46,863 nucleotides of DNA from Mycobacterium simiae (GCF_008370645.1 NZ_VTZN01000018.1:1-46863); one strand, 5' to 3'; counted from the first letter of the stretch, positions 35,247 through 45,238 are shown. Notes: a model not told the origin generated them from the sequence alone. Made by a program: numbers and translations.

Positions 35247-37103
35247 TTACTGGAAGAAACCTGACAGGGTGGTGCCGGTGTTGTAGCCACCCGAGTTGAG
35301 AAGGCCCGAGTTCGCCACGCCCGAGTTGTTGCTGCCCACGTTTGCGATGCCCGCGTTGGCGCCGCCCGTGTTGAATATGCCCGCGTTGAAGGCTCCGAAG
35401 AGGCCTTGGGCAACGTTACCGATGCCTGCGCTGCCCTGGCCCGAATTGTTGAAACCCGAGTTACCGGTACCGAGGGCAACCGGCTGCCGGTTCTGGAAGC
35501 CGGAGCTGCTGTCGCCGGAGTTGTTGAAGCCCGAGCTACCGCTGCCCGTGTTACCGAAGCCCGAGTTTGGGCCACTTTGGCCGACCGCGCTGCCGATACC
35601 GGTGTTCAGGTTGCCCGCGTTGGCGAGGCCGGTATTGATGCTCCCCGCGTTAAAGAAGCCCGTGTTGATGCTCCCCGCGTTGAAGTCGCCGGTGTTGATG
35701 TCACCCGAGTTGAAGCTGCCGGTGTTCACGAAGCCCGAGTTTCCCGAGCCCACGTTCACGTCGCCCGCGTTTCCGAAGCCCATATTAACGCCGCCCCCGT
35801 TCCCGACACCGAAGTTGCCACTGCCTGCGTTGCCGAATCCGGTATTGATGGGGCCCGCGTTCCAAGCGCCCGTATTGGTGTCACCCGAGTTCGCGAAGCC
35901 GAAGTTGCGATCACCGGAGTTAAAGAAGCCCACATTGTTGTTGCCCGAGTTGAAGAAACCAATATTGTTGTCGCCCGAGTTCCCGAAGCCCATGTTTCCG
36001 GTGCCGGAGTTCAGCATGCCAATGCCCATCAAGTTGTCGCCGGTGAGCCCAAAGCCGATGTTGTTGTTGCCGTTGTTACCGAAGCCGAGGTTGTTGGTCC
36101 CGACGTTTCCGAAACCGACGTTCGACGAGCCGTTGTTCCCGCTACCCATGTTGCCGTTACCGGTGTTTCCGCTGCCCAGGTTCTGGCTTCCCGCGTTGCC
36201 GCTACCGACGTTTGCGTCGCCAATGTTTCCGCTGCCGAAGTTTCGGCTACCGATGTTTCCGTTACCGATGTTCTGGTTGCCAAGGGCGCCGAGCGTCGTG
36301 TTTCCGTTTCCGCTGCCCAGATTGAAGCTGCCGTTGTTTCCGCTGCCCAGGTTTGTATTGCCGACGTTGCCGCCGCCGAAATTGGTATCGCCGGTATTTC
36401 CGCCGCCCAGATTCGTATTGCCGAAGTTTCCGCTGCCGAAATTGTAATTGCCCCTGTTTCCGCTGCCCAGATTGAGGCTGCCGATATTTCCGATACCCAG
36501 ATTCAGGGCCGGGACGCTGATCGCCTGTGCGGCGGCCGCGAGCGCGGTAACGGGAGGCGGGGCAGCCACCGAGCCGGGCAAGGCTTGCATCGCCCGCTGC
36601 CACGGCGCCAACTGCGCCGCCACCGCCGACGCTCCACGGTAATAGCTCACCATCGCCGCCACATCTTGGGCCCACAATCGTTCATAGTCGGCCTCAGCCG
36701 CCGCGATTCCCGGAGCGTTTAGCCCAAACACGTTCGAGATCACCAGCGACACCAGTTGATTCCGGTTGGCCGCCACCACCCACGGATGCACGGTGGCCGC
36801 ACGCGCAGCCTCATAGACTGCGCCCATCGCCTTGGCCCCAGCGGCCGCGCCCCCGGCCCGCGCCGCCGCGGCACTCAACCAACTCAGGTACCGGCCAGCC
36901 ACATCCGCCATCGCCGCCGAGGCCGCACCCTGCCACATCCCGTCCGCCAACCCCGCGGTCACTGACGAAAACGCGGCCGCCGCCACACCCAACTCGGCGG
37001 CCAACTCATCCCAGGCCGCCGAGGCCGCCAGCATCGGAGCAGACCCCGCACCCGCATACATCCGTGCCGAATTAACCTCCGGCGGCAAGACGATGAAGTC
37101 CAT
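35247..37103 (-). CDS. PPE family protein, MPTR subgroup
   Basis: 618 residues from ATG 37103, with AAAGGA eight bases before it. Residues 1-180 are a PPE domain: [18 protein letters not shown] with PPE at 7-9, and the WxG motif WQG at 57-59. From about residue 200 the protein is made of MPTR pentapeptides of the NxGxGNxG type ([17 protein letters not shown] and so on). The C-terminus ends with [19 protein letters not shown] proteins are ESX-5 substrates found at the cell surface. No PE partner gene stands beside it. H37Rv has no PPE gene between zmp1 and Rv0197. Confidence 0.93.
   Translation of the reverse strand: MDFIVLPPEVNSARMYAGAGSAPMLAASAAWDELAAELGVAAAAFSSVTAGLADGMWQGAASAAMADVAGRYLSWLSAAAARAGGAAAGAKAMGAVYEAARAATVHPWVVAANRNQLVSLVISNVFGLNAPGIAAAEADYERLWAQDVAAMVSYYRGASAVAAQLAPWQRAMQALPGSVAAPPPVTALAAAAQAISVPALNLGIGNIGSLNLGSGNRGNYNFGSGNFGNTNLGGGNTGDTNFGGGNVGNTNLGSGNNGSFNLGSGNGNTTLGALGNQNIGNGNIGSRNFGSGNIGDANVGSGNAGSQNLGSGNTGNGNMGSGNNGSSNVGFGNVGTNNLGFGNNGNNNIGFGLTGDNLMGIGMLNSGTGNMGFGNSGDNNIGFFNSGNNNVGFFNSGDRNFGFANSGDTNTGAWNAGPINTGFGNAGSGNFGVGNGGGVNMGFGNAGDVNVGSGNSGFVNTGSFNSGDINTGDFNAGSINTGFFNAGSINTGLANAGNLNTGIGSAVGQSGPNSGFGNTGSGSSGFNNSGDSSSGFQNRQPVALGTGNSGFNNSGQGSAGIGNVAQGLFGAFNAGIFNTGGANAGIANVGSNNSGVANSGLLNSGGYNTGTTLSGFFQ
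35300..36500 (-). repeat. MPTR coding repeat
   Basis: About 1.2 kb of imperfect repeats, GCCGNNNTTNCCNNNGCC-like on the plus strand, encode the NxGxGNxG pentapeptides of the PPE protein. The long plus-strand frames over it are shadows of this periodicity. Confidence 0.9.
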
Positions 37104-37554
37104 CACACCTATCCTTTGCCAGCTGGGTTTCCACGGCGCGCGACCGCCGCGCAGTGGCTGTTAAACACCAACGAAGGCGGCCCACCCACAGCCCGGTTTC
37201 CGCAGGTATGACCGCCCGGGCACCGCACGTGCGTCGGGAACGCATCACCGGCGCCATTCCCGCCGCCGTCACCGCAGCTACCATTTCGCGCCTCCCGCCA
37301 AGATGCTCGGATGACTGGCGGATCGGTCGAGCAACTTGGCAACGAACAAACTCTATGGCAAACGCGACACAGTATCCCCGTTTCCGCCAATCTGCAGTAC
37401 GGAAGTTCCCCGCCGCCGGCTCACAACCACCACACCGACCCGCCCGGAAACCTCGGCAATGTCGCGGCCTGCTACGACGCTCTGTTCCTGGGGCCGGGCC
37501 CAGCGGCTGGGGCACCCTTCGCGCGAGCAGACGCAGAATCGCATAATTTGCCCG
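37104..37554. other. 451-base intergenic region between the PPE gene and the oxidoreductase
   Basis: It holds the PPE ribosome site and the left arm of a long palindrome (37524-37543). Otherwise I recognise no gene or remnant; the small open frames in it match nothing I know. Confidence 0.6.
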
Positions 37555-37581
37555 CTAGACGTGCGATTCTGCGTCTGCTCG
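37524..37581. repeat. Long perfect palindrome over the end of the oxidoreductase gene
   Basis: Two 20-base arms (37524-37543 and 37562-37581) are exact inverted copies around an 18-base loop. The arms read CGAGCAGACGCAGAATCGCA and its complement. The right arm encodes the last residues of the oxidoreductase (CRADAESHV) and its stop TAG lies in the loop. I remember very similar GAGCAGACGCA-type palindromes at gene ends in M. tuberculosis, so it is probably a dispersed mycobacterial element, possibly acting as a terminator. Confidence 0.8.
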
Positions 37582-39804
37582 GCACGCTTCGATGCGCGCC
37601 GGGACGTGCTTGTGCCACGGCGTGCCGGCGTAGGGGTCGCGCCATCCAGTAGACGTGAGCGCGTTAGGTGCGACGCCCGGAATGACGGTGCGTCCCTCGC
37701 CGTCGATGTAATCGAGCCCAAAACCGTTGGGCAGGGCGGCATGTCCAGCCAGCATCGTCTCGGTGATCTCGACGGTTGCCTCGGCGGTCCCCGCCGCCGT
37801 GGTGATGCGGGCCCGGCCGCCGTCGATGAGTCCGAGGTCTTGGGCGTCTTCGACGCTGACCCGCAGCGCCCCGTCAGCATCGCGCTTACGCCAGGACGGA
37901 TCACGGAAGATGTCGTTGGCGGTATAGGCGCGGCGTTCACCCACCGAGAGCACGATCGGCAATTCCGCGCTGGTCAGCCGTGCCGGCGTCCGGGTCAATG
38001 CCCTTATCTCATCCAGCATTTCGGGCATTTCCAGCGCGATCTTGTGATCGGAGTGGCCGATCAGCGTGAAGTCGTCCTCGTAGTTGTGCGCGGTAAACGT
38101 GACTCCCGACGGGCTGTTGAGGATCGCGTCGAACAACGCGTTGCCATCCGCGTGGCCGGCGCGGCGGACGGCCTCGGGATAGGTCATCGCGGTCTTCTGG
38201 GCAAGCCCCCACAGCGCGGCGGTGCCGGCTAGCCCGTCCGGCAGCGTGGGACCCAGTGTTTCGTACAGCACATACGGAAGCAGTTTCGCCACAGTCGGAT
38301 TGGAGCCCACCGCACCAAGGAACGCTGCCGTGTACGCCTCACGGCCTTGCTGCGCGGCTTCGCGCAGCGGCCGCAGATCTGCGTCCGCGACGACCCCGAG
38401 TGCGCGCACCAGCCGCGCCCAGATCTCGGGTTCGGGCAAGGTTCCAGGCAGCGCTTCGAGTAGCGGCCTGCGCAGCTGAAAACCGTTGTGCGGGAACTCG
38501 AAATTGAAGAAGGTGGCTTCCGGCTTCTCGAACTGAGAGGCGGCCGGCAATACGTAGTGGGCAAGCCTGGCGGTCTCGGTCATCGCGACGTCGACGACTA
38601 CCATCAGTTCCAGCGCTTGAAACGCCTCCCGGCACGCTGTCGAATCCGCGAGCGAATGAGCCGGATTGCCACTTTCGACAATCATTGCGCGGAACCGGTC
38701 CGGGTGGTCAGTCAGAATCTCTTCGGGGACGGCATTGGCCGGAATCAACCCGGCAATGATGGGCGCACCCGTGACGGGCGTGCGGCCCGAGACGGTGCTA
38801 AACAGCGGCGCAAAGGACGAATGCAGGTGCTGGCCGCCCTTTTTCGCAAAGTTGCCGGTGAGGATCCACAGCATCTTGTTCAGATAGGAGCACACGGTGC
38901 TGTTGGGCGCCTGCTGAATCCCGAGGTCTTCGAACACCGACACACTGGCGGCGGTTCCGATGCGCCGCGCCGCCGCGCGCAGCAACTCCTCGTCAACGCC
39001 GCACCGCTGCGCGTAGTCGGCGACCGGGACTTCGCGTAGGACCGCGCGCACCGCGTCGACACCGTGCACGTGCTCGGTGAGAAATACTTCGTTGCAAAGG
39101 TTCTCCTGCACCAGCACGGCGGCCAGCGCCGCCAGGCACCAGGCGTCGGAGCCGGGCCGCACCCGAAGGTGGAAGTCCGCCATCTTCGCAGTGTCGGTAA
39201 TGACGGGATCGATCACGATCATCGACCGGGCTGGATCCTTGGCAATCTCGTTGAGCACCACCCGGGCTCGCGGGAAGCTCTGCGACATCCACGGGTTCTT
39301 TCCGACAAATACCGACACTTCCGCGTGCTCGAATTCGCCCCGGGTGTGACCGGCGTACAGCTGAGCGTCAACCCACGCTTCGCCAGTCTTCTCCTGCGCC
39401 AACGCGTTTGATCGGTAGCGCGAACCTAGGGCCTTTAGGAACGCGCCGCTGTAGGCACCGCCAAGGTGGTTACCCTGTCCGCCGCCGCCGTAGTAGAAGA
39501 TCTTGTCGCCCCCGTATGTATCGCGGATACGCTTGAATCCCTCGGCGATCTCGACAATCGCGGTGTCCCAGTCGATTTCTTCGTATGTCCCGTCTGCGCG
39601 GCGGCGCATCGGAGAGGTCAGTCGAGCGCGGTTGTTCTGGTAGTGATCCAGGCGTAGCGCCTTGTTGCAGGTGTAACCCTGCGAGCCCGGATGCTGTTTG
39701 TCGCCGCGAATGCGAGCAAGTCTGCGGCCTTCGACTTGCACGACGATGCCGCAGTTGCATTCGCACAGGATGCAGGCCGTGTGCTGCCATTCAGTGGTGG
39801 TCAT
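37555..39804 (-). CDS. Molybdopterin oxidoreductase (FdhF/DMSO-reductase family), Rv0197 homologue
   Basis: 749 residues. The N-terminus has an iron-sulfur cluster site, CILCECNCG with a further Cys in GYTCNK. The molybdopterin domains follow (FYYGGGGQGNHLGG, SRFRAMIVESGNPAHSLADS) and the C-terminal cap domain ends with TGWRDPYAGTPWHKH. The family reduces or oxidises small molecules using a bis-MGD cofactor; formate dehydrogenase-like activity is possible but the substrate is unknown. ATG 39804 overlaps the TetR stop by four bases. The last residues are supplied by a palindromic repeat. Confidence 0.88.
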   Translation of the reverse strand: MTTTEWQHTACILCECNCGIVVQVEGRRLARIRGDKQHPGSQGYTCNKALRLDHYQNNRARLTSPMRRRADGTYEEIDWDTAIVEIAEGFKRIRDTYGGDKIFYYGGGGQGNHLGGAYSGAFLKALGSRYRSNALAQEKTGEAWVDAQLYAGHTRGEFEHAEVSVFVGKNPWMSQSFPRARVVLNEIAKDPARSMIVIDPVITDTAKMADFHLRVRPGSDAWCLAALAAVLVQENLCNEVFLTEHVHGVDAVRAVLREVPVADYAQRCGVDEELLRAAARRIGTAASVSVFEDLGIQQAPNSTVCSYLNKMLWILTGNFAKKGGQHLHSSFAPLFSTVSGRTPVTGAPIIAGLIPANAVPEEILTDHPDRFRAMIVESGNPAHSLADSTACREAFQALELMVVVDVAMTETARLAHYVLPAASQFEKPEATFFNFEFPHNGFQLRRPLLEALPGTLPEPEIWARLVRALGVVADADLRPLREAAQQGREAYTAAFLGAVGSNPTVAKLLPYVLYETLGPTLPDGLAGTAALWGLAQKTAMTYPEAVRRAGHADGNALFDAILNSPSGVTFTAHNYEDDFTLIGHSDHKIALEMPEMLDEIRALTRTPARLTSAELPIVLSVGERRAYTANDIFRDPSWRKRDADGALRVSVEDAQDLGLIDGGRARITTAAGTAEATVEITETMLAGHAALPNGFGLDYIDGEGRTVIPGVAPNALTSTGWRDPYAGTPWHKHVPARIEACRADAESHV

Positions 39805-40388
39805 CGCGGGTTCCTTTCCGGCAGGTGAGCCAGCAGCAAGGTGCGCAGCTGGTTGTGCATGGCATCAAGGGGCGTCAGGTCACGCCGCACCCGGGCTAGC
39901 AGCAGGGCGCCCTCGAGGGTCGATGTCGCCACCACCGCCAGCTCGTAGGCCTGGTCCGAAGCTATGCCGTCGGCGACGAACCGCTGGGCGAGCAGATCGC
40001 ACCAGCGTTCGAACACCGCCGCCGCATGTTCGATCACCGGGGCCATCCGCTCGCTGTCGGACCCCTCCCCGGCCTCGACCGACACGGCTGCGATAGGACA
40101 GCCTGCTCGAAAGTCACTGGCCAGCAGCTGGTCACGGTATTTTTCGGTCAGGATATCCAGCAATTCGAGGCCGCCGTCCGCCTCGGTAATGATCGTCGCG
40201 ACGTACTCACCGGCATAGTCCACCGCTTCACATAGCAGCTGGGTCCGTCCGCCGGGGAAATAGTGGTAGGCCGACCCGCGCGGCGCACCGCTGTGCTGGA
40301 GCACATCGGAGATCGCGGTGGCATGAGCACCGCGCTCGCGGATCAGCAGTGCCGCCGACACCACCATCCGTTGACGTGGGCTTCCCAT
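39801..40388 (-). CDS. TetR/AcrR family regulator, Rv0196 homologue
   Basis: 195 residues. An N-terminal helix-turn-helix is clear: AALLIRERGAHATAISDVLQ, then HSGAPRGSAYHYFPGGRTQL with the family's YHYFP. The rest is the ligand-binding domain. ATG 40388 follows GAGGAG. It overlaps the oxidoreductase start (ATGA), so it most likely controls that gene and itself through the palindrome at 40418-40439. The inducer is unknown. In H37Rv the LuxR-type Rv0195 and the exporter Rv0194 follow here; they are missing in this window. Confidence 0.9.
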   Translation of the reverse strand: MGSPRQRMVVSAALLIRERGAHATAISDVLQHSGAPRGSAYHYFPGGRTQLLCEAVDYAGEYVATIITEADGGLELLDILTEKYRDQLLASDFRAGCPIAAVSVEAGEGSDSERMAPVIEHAAAVFERWCDLLAQRFVADGIASDQAYELAVVATSTLEGALLLARVRRDLTPLDAMHNQLRTLLLAHLPERNPR

Positions 40389-40417
40389 CAGCCGCTCCTC
40401 GATGCCTAACGCCCGGT

Positions 40418-40439
40418 CTATGTATGTTGCTATACATAG
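40418..40439. promoter_or_regulatory. Probable operator of the TetR regulator
   Basis: CTATGTAT and ATACATAG form a perfect 8-bp inverted repeat with a 6-base spacer, 30 bases upstream of the TetR start. It is AT-rich in a GC-rich genome and its size fits a TetR dimer site, so the regulator probably represses its own unit. Confidence 0.65.
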
Positions 40440-40541
40440 CAGCCGGGAAGCAAGGCCCGCAGCGATCTAAGCAGGGATTCCTAGGCGGGCAGAGGCGACG
40501 ATGAGCTATCGCCAGGCGCGCCTGCCCGGGCGTTGCAGCTG

Positions 40542-41528
40542 CTAAATCTGCCAGTCCTGCGCGCCGTCGTTCTTGGTGTAAGTCCCGACGGAGTTCTTTA
40601 CGACGATGGGATCACCGCTGCCGAAGTTGTCGTAGAACCACTTGGCGTTGGCGGGGCCCAGGTTGATGCAGCCGTGGCTGACGTCGCGCCTACCCTGGTC
40701 GGCCACCGACCACGGCGCGCTGTGCACGAAGTTTCCACTGTTGTCGATGCGGACGGCATCGGAGACGGTCACCTTGTAGCCCTGCGGCGAGTTGACCGGG
40801 ACACCGTAGGTTGAGGAGTCCATCACCACGGTAGGCATTTTCTCCAGCACGTAGTAGGTGCCGTTGGGGGTCTGATGGTTACCCGCCGCCATTCCCATCG
40901 ACATCGGGAAGGTCTTCTCCACCACGCCGTTGCGGGTGATCGTCATCTGATGGGTGGCATCGTCGGCGGTGGCCACCAGCGCATCACCGGTACGGAAGCT
41001 CGACTTGGTGCCGGCCGCATCGATGTTGACCGCGGTATTGGCCGGCCAGAACTGCAGCGGGCGCCAGCGGACCTGCGTCGGGCTCATCCAGTAGAACTTG
41101 CCGGGCACCGGCGGAATCGACGAGATATGGATGGCGCTTTCGGCCATCGGCTGGTCGGCGATGGGCACTTGGAAGTTGATGATGATCGGCTTGGCCACCC
41201 CGACCATCGCGCCGTTGACCGGGTTGAACGTCGGCGGCCGGAACGGCGGCTGACCGGTAAAAGGCGTCGGATCCTGACCGGCAACCGGGCCAGCTGCCAA
41301 CGGTATCGGCGCCGGATCAGCCGGCGGCGCCAGCGGGTCAGGCAGCGGCGGCAACGCCAACGGTTCGGACGACGGTTCAGCCGGTGCCACCACCGCCGGA
41401 TCGCCGGGCGCCTCATCAGGATCCGCAACGGCAGGACCGGCGCCCAGCATCAGCACAGCCGCCACCCCGGCCGCGTTCGCAGCGGCAACAAGGCTTCCCC
41501 TAGTGCGGCCTCTCGTCCAGCACGACAT
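40542..41528 (-). CDS. ldtMt4: L,D-transpeptidase LdtMt4, Rv0192 homologue
   Basis: 328 residues. A signal peptide ([20 protein letters not shown], cleavage near AVADP) is followed by a Pro/Ala-rich linker, an Ig-like domain (residues ~110-200), and a YkuD catalytic domain. The active-site motif is [17 protein letters not shown] with His285 and Cys287. These enzymes make 3-3 cross-links in peptidoglycan and attach to the wall from outside; they are targets of carbapenems. ATG 41528 follows GGAGG at nine bases. The frame is open upstream to 41660. Confidence 0.9.
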   Translation of the reverse strand: MSCWTRGRTRGSLVAAANAAGVAAVLMLGAGPAVADPDEAPGDPAVVAPAEPSSEPLALPPLPDPLAPPADPAPIPLAAGPVAGQDPTPFTGQPPFRPPTFNPVNGAMVGVAKPIIINFQVPIADQPMAESAIHISSIPPVPGKFYWMSPTQVRWRPLQFWPANTAVNIDAAGTKSSFRTGDALVATADDATHQMTITRNGVVEKTFPMSMGMAAGNHQTPNGTYYVLEKMPTVVMDSSTYGVPVNSPQGYKVTVSDAVRIDNSGNFVHSAPWSVADQGRRDVSHGCINLGPANAKWFYDNFGSGDPIVVKNSVGTYTKNDGAQDWQI

Positions 41529-41662
41529 AACGCTTACCCTCCGGTCGCTCCGGTCACGTTCTTCGACCCAGCCCAGTGTGGCACAGCGCCGCGGCTCAGC
41601 ACCCATTCGGCGACCGCTCACGAGCCCGCGTGACGCCCAGTTCACATCGCTGACGTGCAACG

Positions 41663-42919
41663 TTACTGAACGTGTGACGTTTCGCCCGCAGCCGGAGCCG
41701 GGGCCTCAAACACGTGCCGGGAAGCCGTCATCGCCACCAACGCCGCGCCCATCAAACCGGCCGATGCGGTGAGCATCATCGCCACACTGCGCTCGTACAA
41801 CAGCCCACCCGCCAGCGAGCCGGCCATGATGCCCACCTGAAACGCGGTCACGTACAGGCCAGAGGCACCGTCGGGATCGTCGGCCGCGGTGCGCATGGCC
41901 GCGGACTGCAGCAGCAGCGACACGGCAGTGGCCGCGGCACCCCAGAGCACAATGGCGCCGGTCCCAACGACCAGCGTCGTCACCGGCGCGCGGTGACCGC
42001 CGAACGCCAGCACCGTCAGCACCACGAACGCCGCGGTCAGTCCGGCGGTGCAGAAAATAACGGTGCGCTTCGGGCGGCGGTCCAATGGGCGCGCCACCAG
42101 GCCCACCGAGATCACACCGGCAAAGCCGTAGGCGGCCAGCAGCCAGGCCACATTCGGCCCATGCACCCCGACGACGTGCCGGACGATCTCCACAATGTAG
42201 GTGTAGGAGACGAAGTGGCCGGTGACGCCAACCATGGTGATCAGGCTGACGATGATTAGCGCTCGATTGCGGTGGTGACGTGAGCGCCGGCCTACGAATT
42301 GCAGCTGGTCGGCGCTGAGCACTAGCTCGGGCAGCAGCAACCGGGCCACGACGGTCACGATGGCCGCCGCGACCGTGATGCATATCGCTGCCAGCCGCCA
42401 ACCCCACATCAGGCTCAGCGCAGCCGTCAGTGGGCTGCCCACTACCAGCGCCAGGCTCGTTCCGACGTAGATCGCGGTAGTGGCGCGCCCGGCGTGACTA
42501 GACGGCACCAGCCGGGTGGCAATCGGGGCGATGACCGACCACAGCAAACCGTGCGTGACCGCGCACAGCACCCGCCCGGCGGCCAGCACCGCGAAGTTAG
42601 GCGCGACCGCCGAAATCAACTGTGAGATGGTCAGAAATACCAGGCTGACCACCAGGGCGCGGCGACGCGGCCAGTGCGCGGTCCATCGCACCAGCGGGAC
42701 CGTCGTCAGCGCCGCGACCAAGGCATACCAGGACAGCAAGGTCCCAACCAGGACGACGCTGATGTTCAAATTCCGCGCGATCGCCGCGAGCGCACCGACC
42801 GGCAGGATCTCGGCGGTGACGTAGATGAAGGCCGCGGCGGCCAGCACAGTCAGCTGCGCAGCGATCCGTGGCGTCCACGTTCGCGCGGCTGCGGCAACGG
42901 TTCGGGTCTCTGCAGTCAT
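41663..42919 (-). CDS. Major facilitator superfamily exporter, Rv0191 homologue
   Basis: 418 residues and about 12 membrane helices, starting [17 protein letters not shown]. The motif A region between helices 2 and 3 reads [16 protein letters not shown]. The family is the DHA1-type drug/sugar exporter group (SotB/AraJ-like); Rv0191 has been tied to resistance to some drugs. I chose ATG 42919 rather than the more distant start at 42988. It is followed on the same strand by the transpeptidase gene after a 134-base gap. Confidence 0.87.
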   Translation of the reverse strand: MTAETRTVAAAARTWTPRIAAQLTVLAAAAFIYVTAEILPVGALAAIARNLNISVVLVGTLLSWYALVAALTTVPLVRWTAHWPRRRALVVSLVFLTISQLISAVAPNFAVLAAGRVLCAVTHGLLWSVIAPIATRLVPSSHAGRATTAIYVGTSLALVVGSPLTAALSLMWGWRLAAICITVAAAIVTVVARLLLPELVLSADQLQFVGRRSRHHRNRALIIVSLITMVGVTGHFVSYTYIVEIVRHVVGVHGPNVAWLLAAYGFAGVISVGLVARPLDRRPKRTVIFCTAGLTAAFVVLTVLAFGGHRAPVTTLVVGTGAIVLWGAAATAVSLLLQSAAMRTAADDPDGASGLYVTAFQVGIMAGSLAGGLLYERSVAMMLTASAGLMGAALVAMTASRHVFEAPAPAAGETSHVQ

Positions 42920-43048
42920 GGTGTTGGCTTCTATTGGCCGCGAATCGCCGGCGCACCGCTGTAGTGCGCCGCGCCGATTGCGCTGCATTCACCGTAGCCA
43001 CCGCCTCGACGCCTTTACACATATCGGCGTGTCAACACGCCCACATGC

Positions 43049-43339
43049 TCAAGAACGCACGAGTCGTGCAATAGCCGCGGAGGCTTCGGCGAGCTTGCTG
43101 TCGGCCTCGGTACTGCCCTCGGCCACCGCACGGGTGACGCAGTGATTCAGATGCTCGTCGAGCAGGTTCAGCGCCACCGACCGCAGGGCACTGTTGACCG
43201 CGCTGATCTGGGTGAGAACATCGATGCAGTACTTGTCCTCCTCGATCATGCGCGCGATCCCGCGCACCTGACCCTCGATGCGGCGCAGCCGCTTGGCATA
43301 ATTGTCTTTCTGCTGCGCATACCCGTAGCCGGTTGTCAT
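43049..43339 (-). CDS. ricR: Copper-sensing repressor RicR (CsoR family)
   Basis: 96 residues, four-helix CsoR/RcnR type. The Cu(I) ligands are in place: Cys38 (YCIDVLTQ), His63 and Cys67 (EHLNHCV). The DNA-binding surface has KRLRRIEGQVRGIARM. RicR releases its operators when it binds copper, which in M. tuberculosis switches on lpqS, mymT, mmcO and others. ATG 43339 follows GGGAG. A RicR operator lies upstream beside a -10 TAAGAT (43404-43409), so it controls itself. Confidence 0.94.
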   Translation of the reverse strand: MTTGYGYAQQKDNYAKRLRRIEGQVRGIARMIEEDKYCIDVLTQISAVNSALRSVALNLLDEHLNHCVTRAVAEGSTEADSKLAEASAAIARLVRS

Positions 43340-43403
43340 GGTTCTCCCAAACGATCGAAACGCCCCAATCCGGCACGAATCTCCGATCGGGCTGTTGCCA
43401 TTG

Positions 43404-43409
43404 ATCTTA
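43404..43409 (-). promoter_or_regulatory. -10 box of ricR
   Basis: TAAGAT on the minus strand, 65 bases before the ricR start and directly next to the operator palindrome, so a bound RicR would block RNA polymerase. Confidence 0.5.
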
Positions 43410-43410
43410 C

Positions 43411-43433
43411 CTCATACCCCAACGGGGTATGAG
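43411..43433. promoter_or_regulatory. RicR operator
   Basis: A perfect 10-bp inverted repeat with a 3-base centre. Its core at 43415-43429 is TACCC-N5-GGGTA, the known RicR recognition pattern. It is placed between the divergent ricR and ilvD genes, so the ilvD promoter may also be touched by it. Confidence 0.85.
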
Positions 43434-43465
43434 GTCGCTGATTTTGGCGCCGGTGGCGGCGCGAG

Positions 43466-43471
43466 CATACT
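43466..43471 (+). promoter_or_regulatory. Possible -10 hexamer for leaderless ilvD
   Basis: CATACT, with the conserved A2 and T6, sits six bases before the ilvD ATG at 43478 (TGGACG between). The spacing suggests a leaderless transcript. The first base is not T, so I am less sure than for the other cases. Confidence 0.35.
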
Positions 43472-43477
43472 TGGACG

Positions 43478-45172
43478 ATGCCCGAACCCGATATCAAGCC
43501 CCGCAGTCGTGATGTCACCGACGGTCTGGAAAAGACCGCTGCCCGCGGCATGCTCCGCGCGGTAGGGATGGTGGACGAAGACTTCGCGAAGGCTCAGATC
43601 GGCGTCGCATCGTCGTGGAACGAAATCACCCCGTGCAACCTCCCACTGGACCGGCTGGCGAAGGCGGTGAAGGAGGGGGTGTTCGCCGCCGGCGGCTATC
43701 CCCTCGAGTTCTGCACGATCTCGGTCTCCGACGGCATCTCGATGGGCCACGAGGGCATGCACTTCTCGCTGGTGTCGCGAGAGGTGATCGCCGACAGCGT
43801 CGAAACCGTGGTCCAGGCCGAGAGATTCGACGGCTCGGTGCTGTTGGCCGGATGCGACAAGTCGCTGCCCGGAATGCTGATGGCCGCGGCACGCCTGGAC
43901 CTGGCGGCGGTGTTCCTCTACGCGGGCTCGATTTTGCCCGGGCGAGTCAAGCTCTCCGACGGCAGCGAGCGCGAAGTCACCATTATCGACGCGTTCGAGG
44001 CGGTGGGCGCATGCGCCCGCGGCTTGATGCCGCGGGAGGATGTCGACGCGATCGAGCGGGCCATCTGCCCGGGCGAAGGCGCGTGCGGTGGCATGTACAC
44101 CGCCAACACCATGGCCAGCGCCGCCGAGGCAATGGGCATGTCGTTACCGGGCAGTGCGGCGCCGCCGGCCACCGACCGCCGCCGCGACGGGTTCGCGCGC
44201 CGCAGCGGTCAGGCCGTCATGGAACTGCTGCGCCGCGGCATCACCGCGCGCGACATCCTCACCAAGGAGGCTTTTGAGAATGCCATCGCAGTAGTGATGG
44301 CATTCGGCGGCTCCACCAACGCGGTGCTGCACCTGCCGGCCATCGCCCACGAAGCCGGCGTCGCGCTCTCGCTCGACGACTTCAACCGGATCGGCTCGCG
44401 GGTGCCGCATTTAGCTGACGTCAAGCCGTTCGGCCGCCACGTCATGTCCCACGTCGATCACATCGGCGGGGTGCCGGTCGTTATGAAAGCACTGCTGGAT
44501 GCCGGTCTGCTACACGGCGACTGCCTGACAGTGACCGGCCAGACCGTGGCCGAGAACCTGGCCGCCATCGCCCCACCAGATCCGGACGGCAAGGTACTGC
44601 GCGCGCTTAACAATCCGATCCACTCGACCGGAGGGATCACCATTTTGCGCGGTTCGCTGGCACCCGATGGCGCGGTGGTCAAGACAGCAGGTTTCGACTC
44701 CCAGGTCTTCGAAGGTGTGGCACGGGTTTTCGACGGAGAGCGGGCCGCGTTGGATGCCCTCGAAGACGGCACCATCAGTAGCGGCGATGCGGTGGTCATC
44801 CGGTACGAAGGCCCCAAAGGCGGCCCCGGGATGCGTGAGATGCTGGCCATCACCGGTGCCATCAAAGGCGCGGGACTGGGCAAGGACGTGCTGTTGCTGA
44901 CCGATGGCCGGTTCTCGGGTGGAACGACCGGCCTGTGCGTGGGCCACATCGCGCCGGAAGCGGTCGACGCCGGACCGGTCGCCTTCCTGCGCGACGGCGA
45001 CCGGATCCGCCTCGACGTCGCCGCCCGCACTCTTGACGTGCTGGCCGATCCGGCCGAATTTGCGGCCCGGCAGCAGGATTTCGCTCCGCCACCGCCGCGC
45101 TACCAGACCGGCGTACTGGCCAAGTACGTCAAGCTGGTCGGCTCCGCCGCGGGCGGCGCGGTCTGCGGATAG
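43478..45172 (+). CDS. ilvD: Dihydroxy-acid dehydratase
   Basis: 564 residues, the length of the IlvD/EDD family (575 in H37Rv, where the N-terminus is longer). The iron-sulfur ligands are Cys53 (EITPCNLP), Cys126 ([12 protein letters not shown]) and Cys203 in [12 protein letters not shown]. It makes 2-oxo acids for valine, leucine and isoleucine by dehydration of dihydroxy acids and carries a [2Fe-2S] cluster. It shares its upstream region with ricR; iron-sulfur dehydratases are well-known targets of copper poisoning, so the link could be meaningful. Confidence 0.96.
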   Translation: MPEPDIKPRSRDVTDGLEKTAARGMLRAVGMVDEDFAKAQIGVASSWNEITPCNLPLDRLAKAVKEGVFAAGGYPLEFCTISVSDGISMGHEGMHFSLVSREVIADSVETVVQAERFDGSVLLAGCDKSLPGMLMAAARLDLAAVFLYAGSILPGRVKLSDGSEREVTIIDAFEAVGACARGLMPREDVDAIERAICPGEGACGGMYTANTMASAAEAMGMSLPGSAAPPATDRRRDGFARRSGQAVMELLRRGITARDILTKEAFENAIAVVMAFGGSTNAVLHLPAIAHEAGVALSLDDFNRIGSRVPHLADVKPFGRHVMSHVDHIGGVPVVMKALLDAGLLHGDCLTVTGQTVAENLAAIAPPDPDGKVLRALNNPIHSTGGITILRGSLAPDGAVVKTAGFDSQVFEGVARVFDGERAALDALEDGTISSGDAVVIRYEGPKGGPGMREMLAITGAIKGAGLGKDVLLLTDGRFSGGTTGLCVGHIAPEAVDAGPVAFLRDGDRIRLDVAARTLDVLADPAEFAARQQDFAPPPPRYQTGVLAKYVKLVGSAAGGAVCG

Positions 45173-45180
45173 CCCCCAAC

Positions 45181-45203
45181 CCTGGCCGGGCGAACCGGCC
45201 AGG
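45181..45203 (+). terminator. Strong hairpin after ilvD
   Basis: A perfect 9-bp stem (CCTGGCCGG/CCGGCCAGG) with a 5-base loop lies 9 bases past the ilvD stop and before the convergent gene end at 45239. There is no U tract, as is common for mycobacterial terminators. Confidence 0.6.
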
Positions 45204-45238
45204 ACCTGCAATCCCTCATCGCTGAGCGGGATTCGAGA

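Noticed and set aside
35296..36722. Two long plus-strand frames over the PPE-MPTR gene
   Set aside because: They reflect the regular repeat on the other strand; their proteins are low-complexity Pro/Leu or Val/Ala repeats.
40513..40524. A 12-base palindrome CAGGCGCGCCTG after the transpeptidase gene
   Set aside because: Short GC-rich palindromes are expected by chance at this base composition, and there is no loop for a hairpin.
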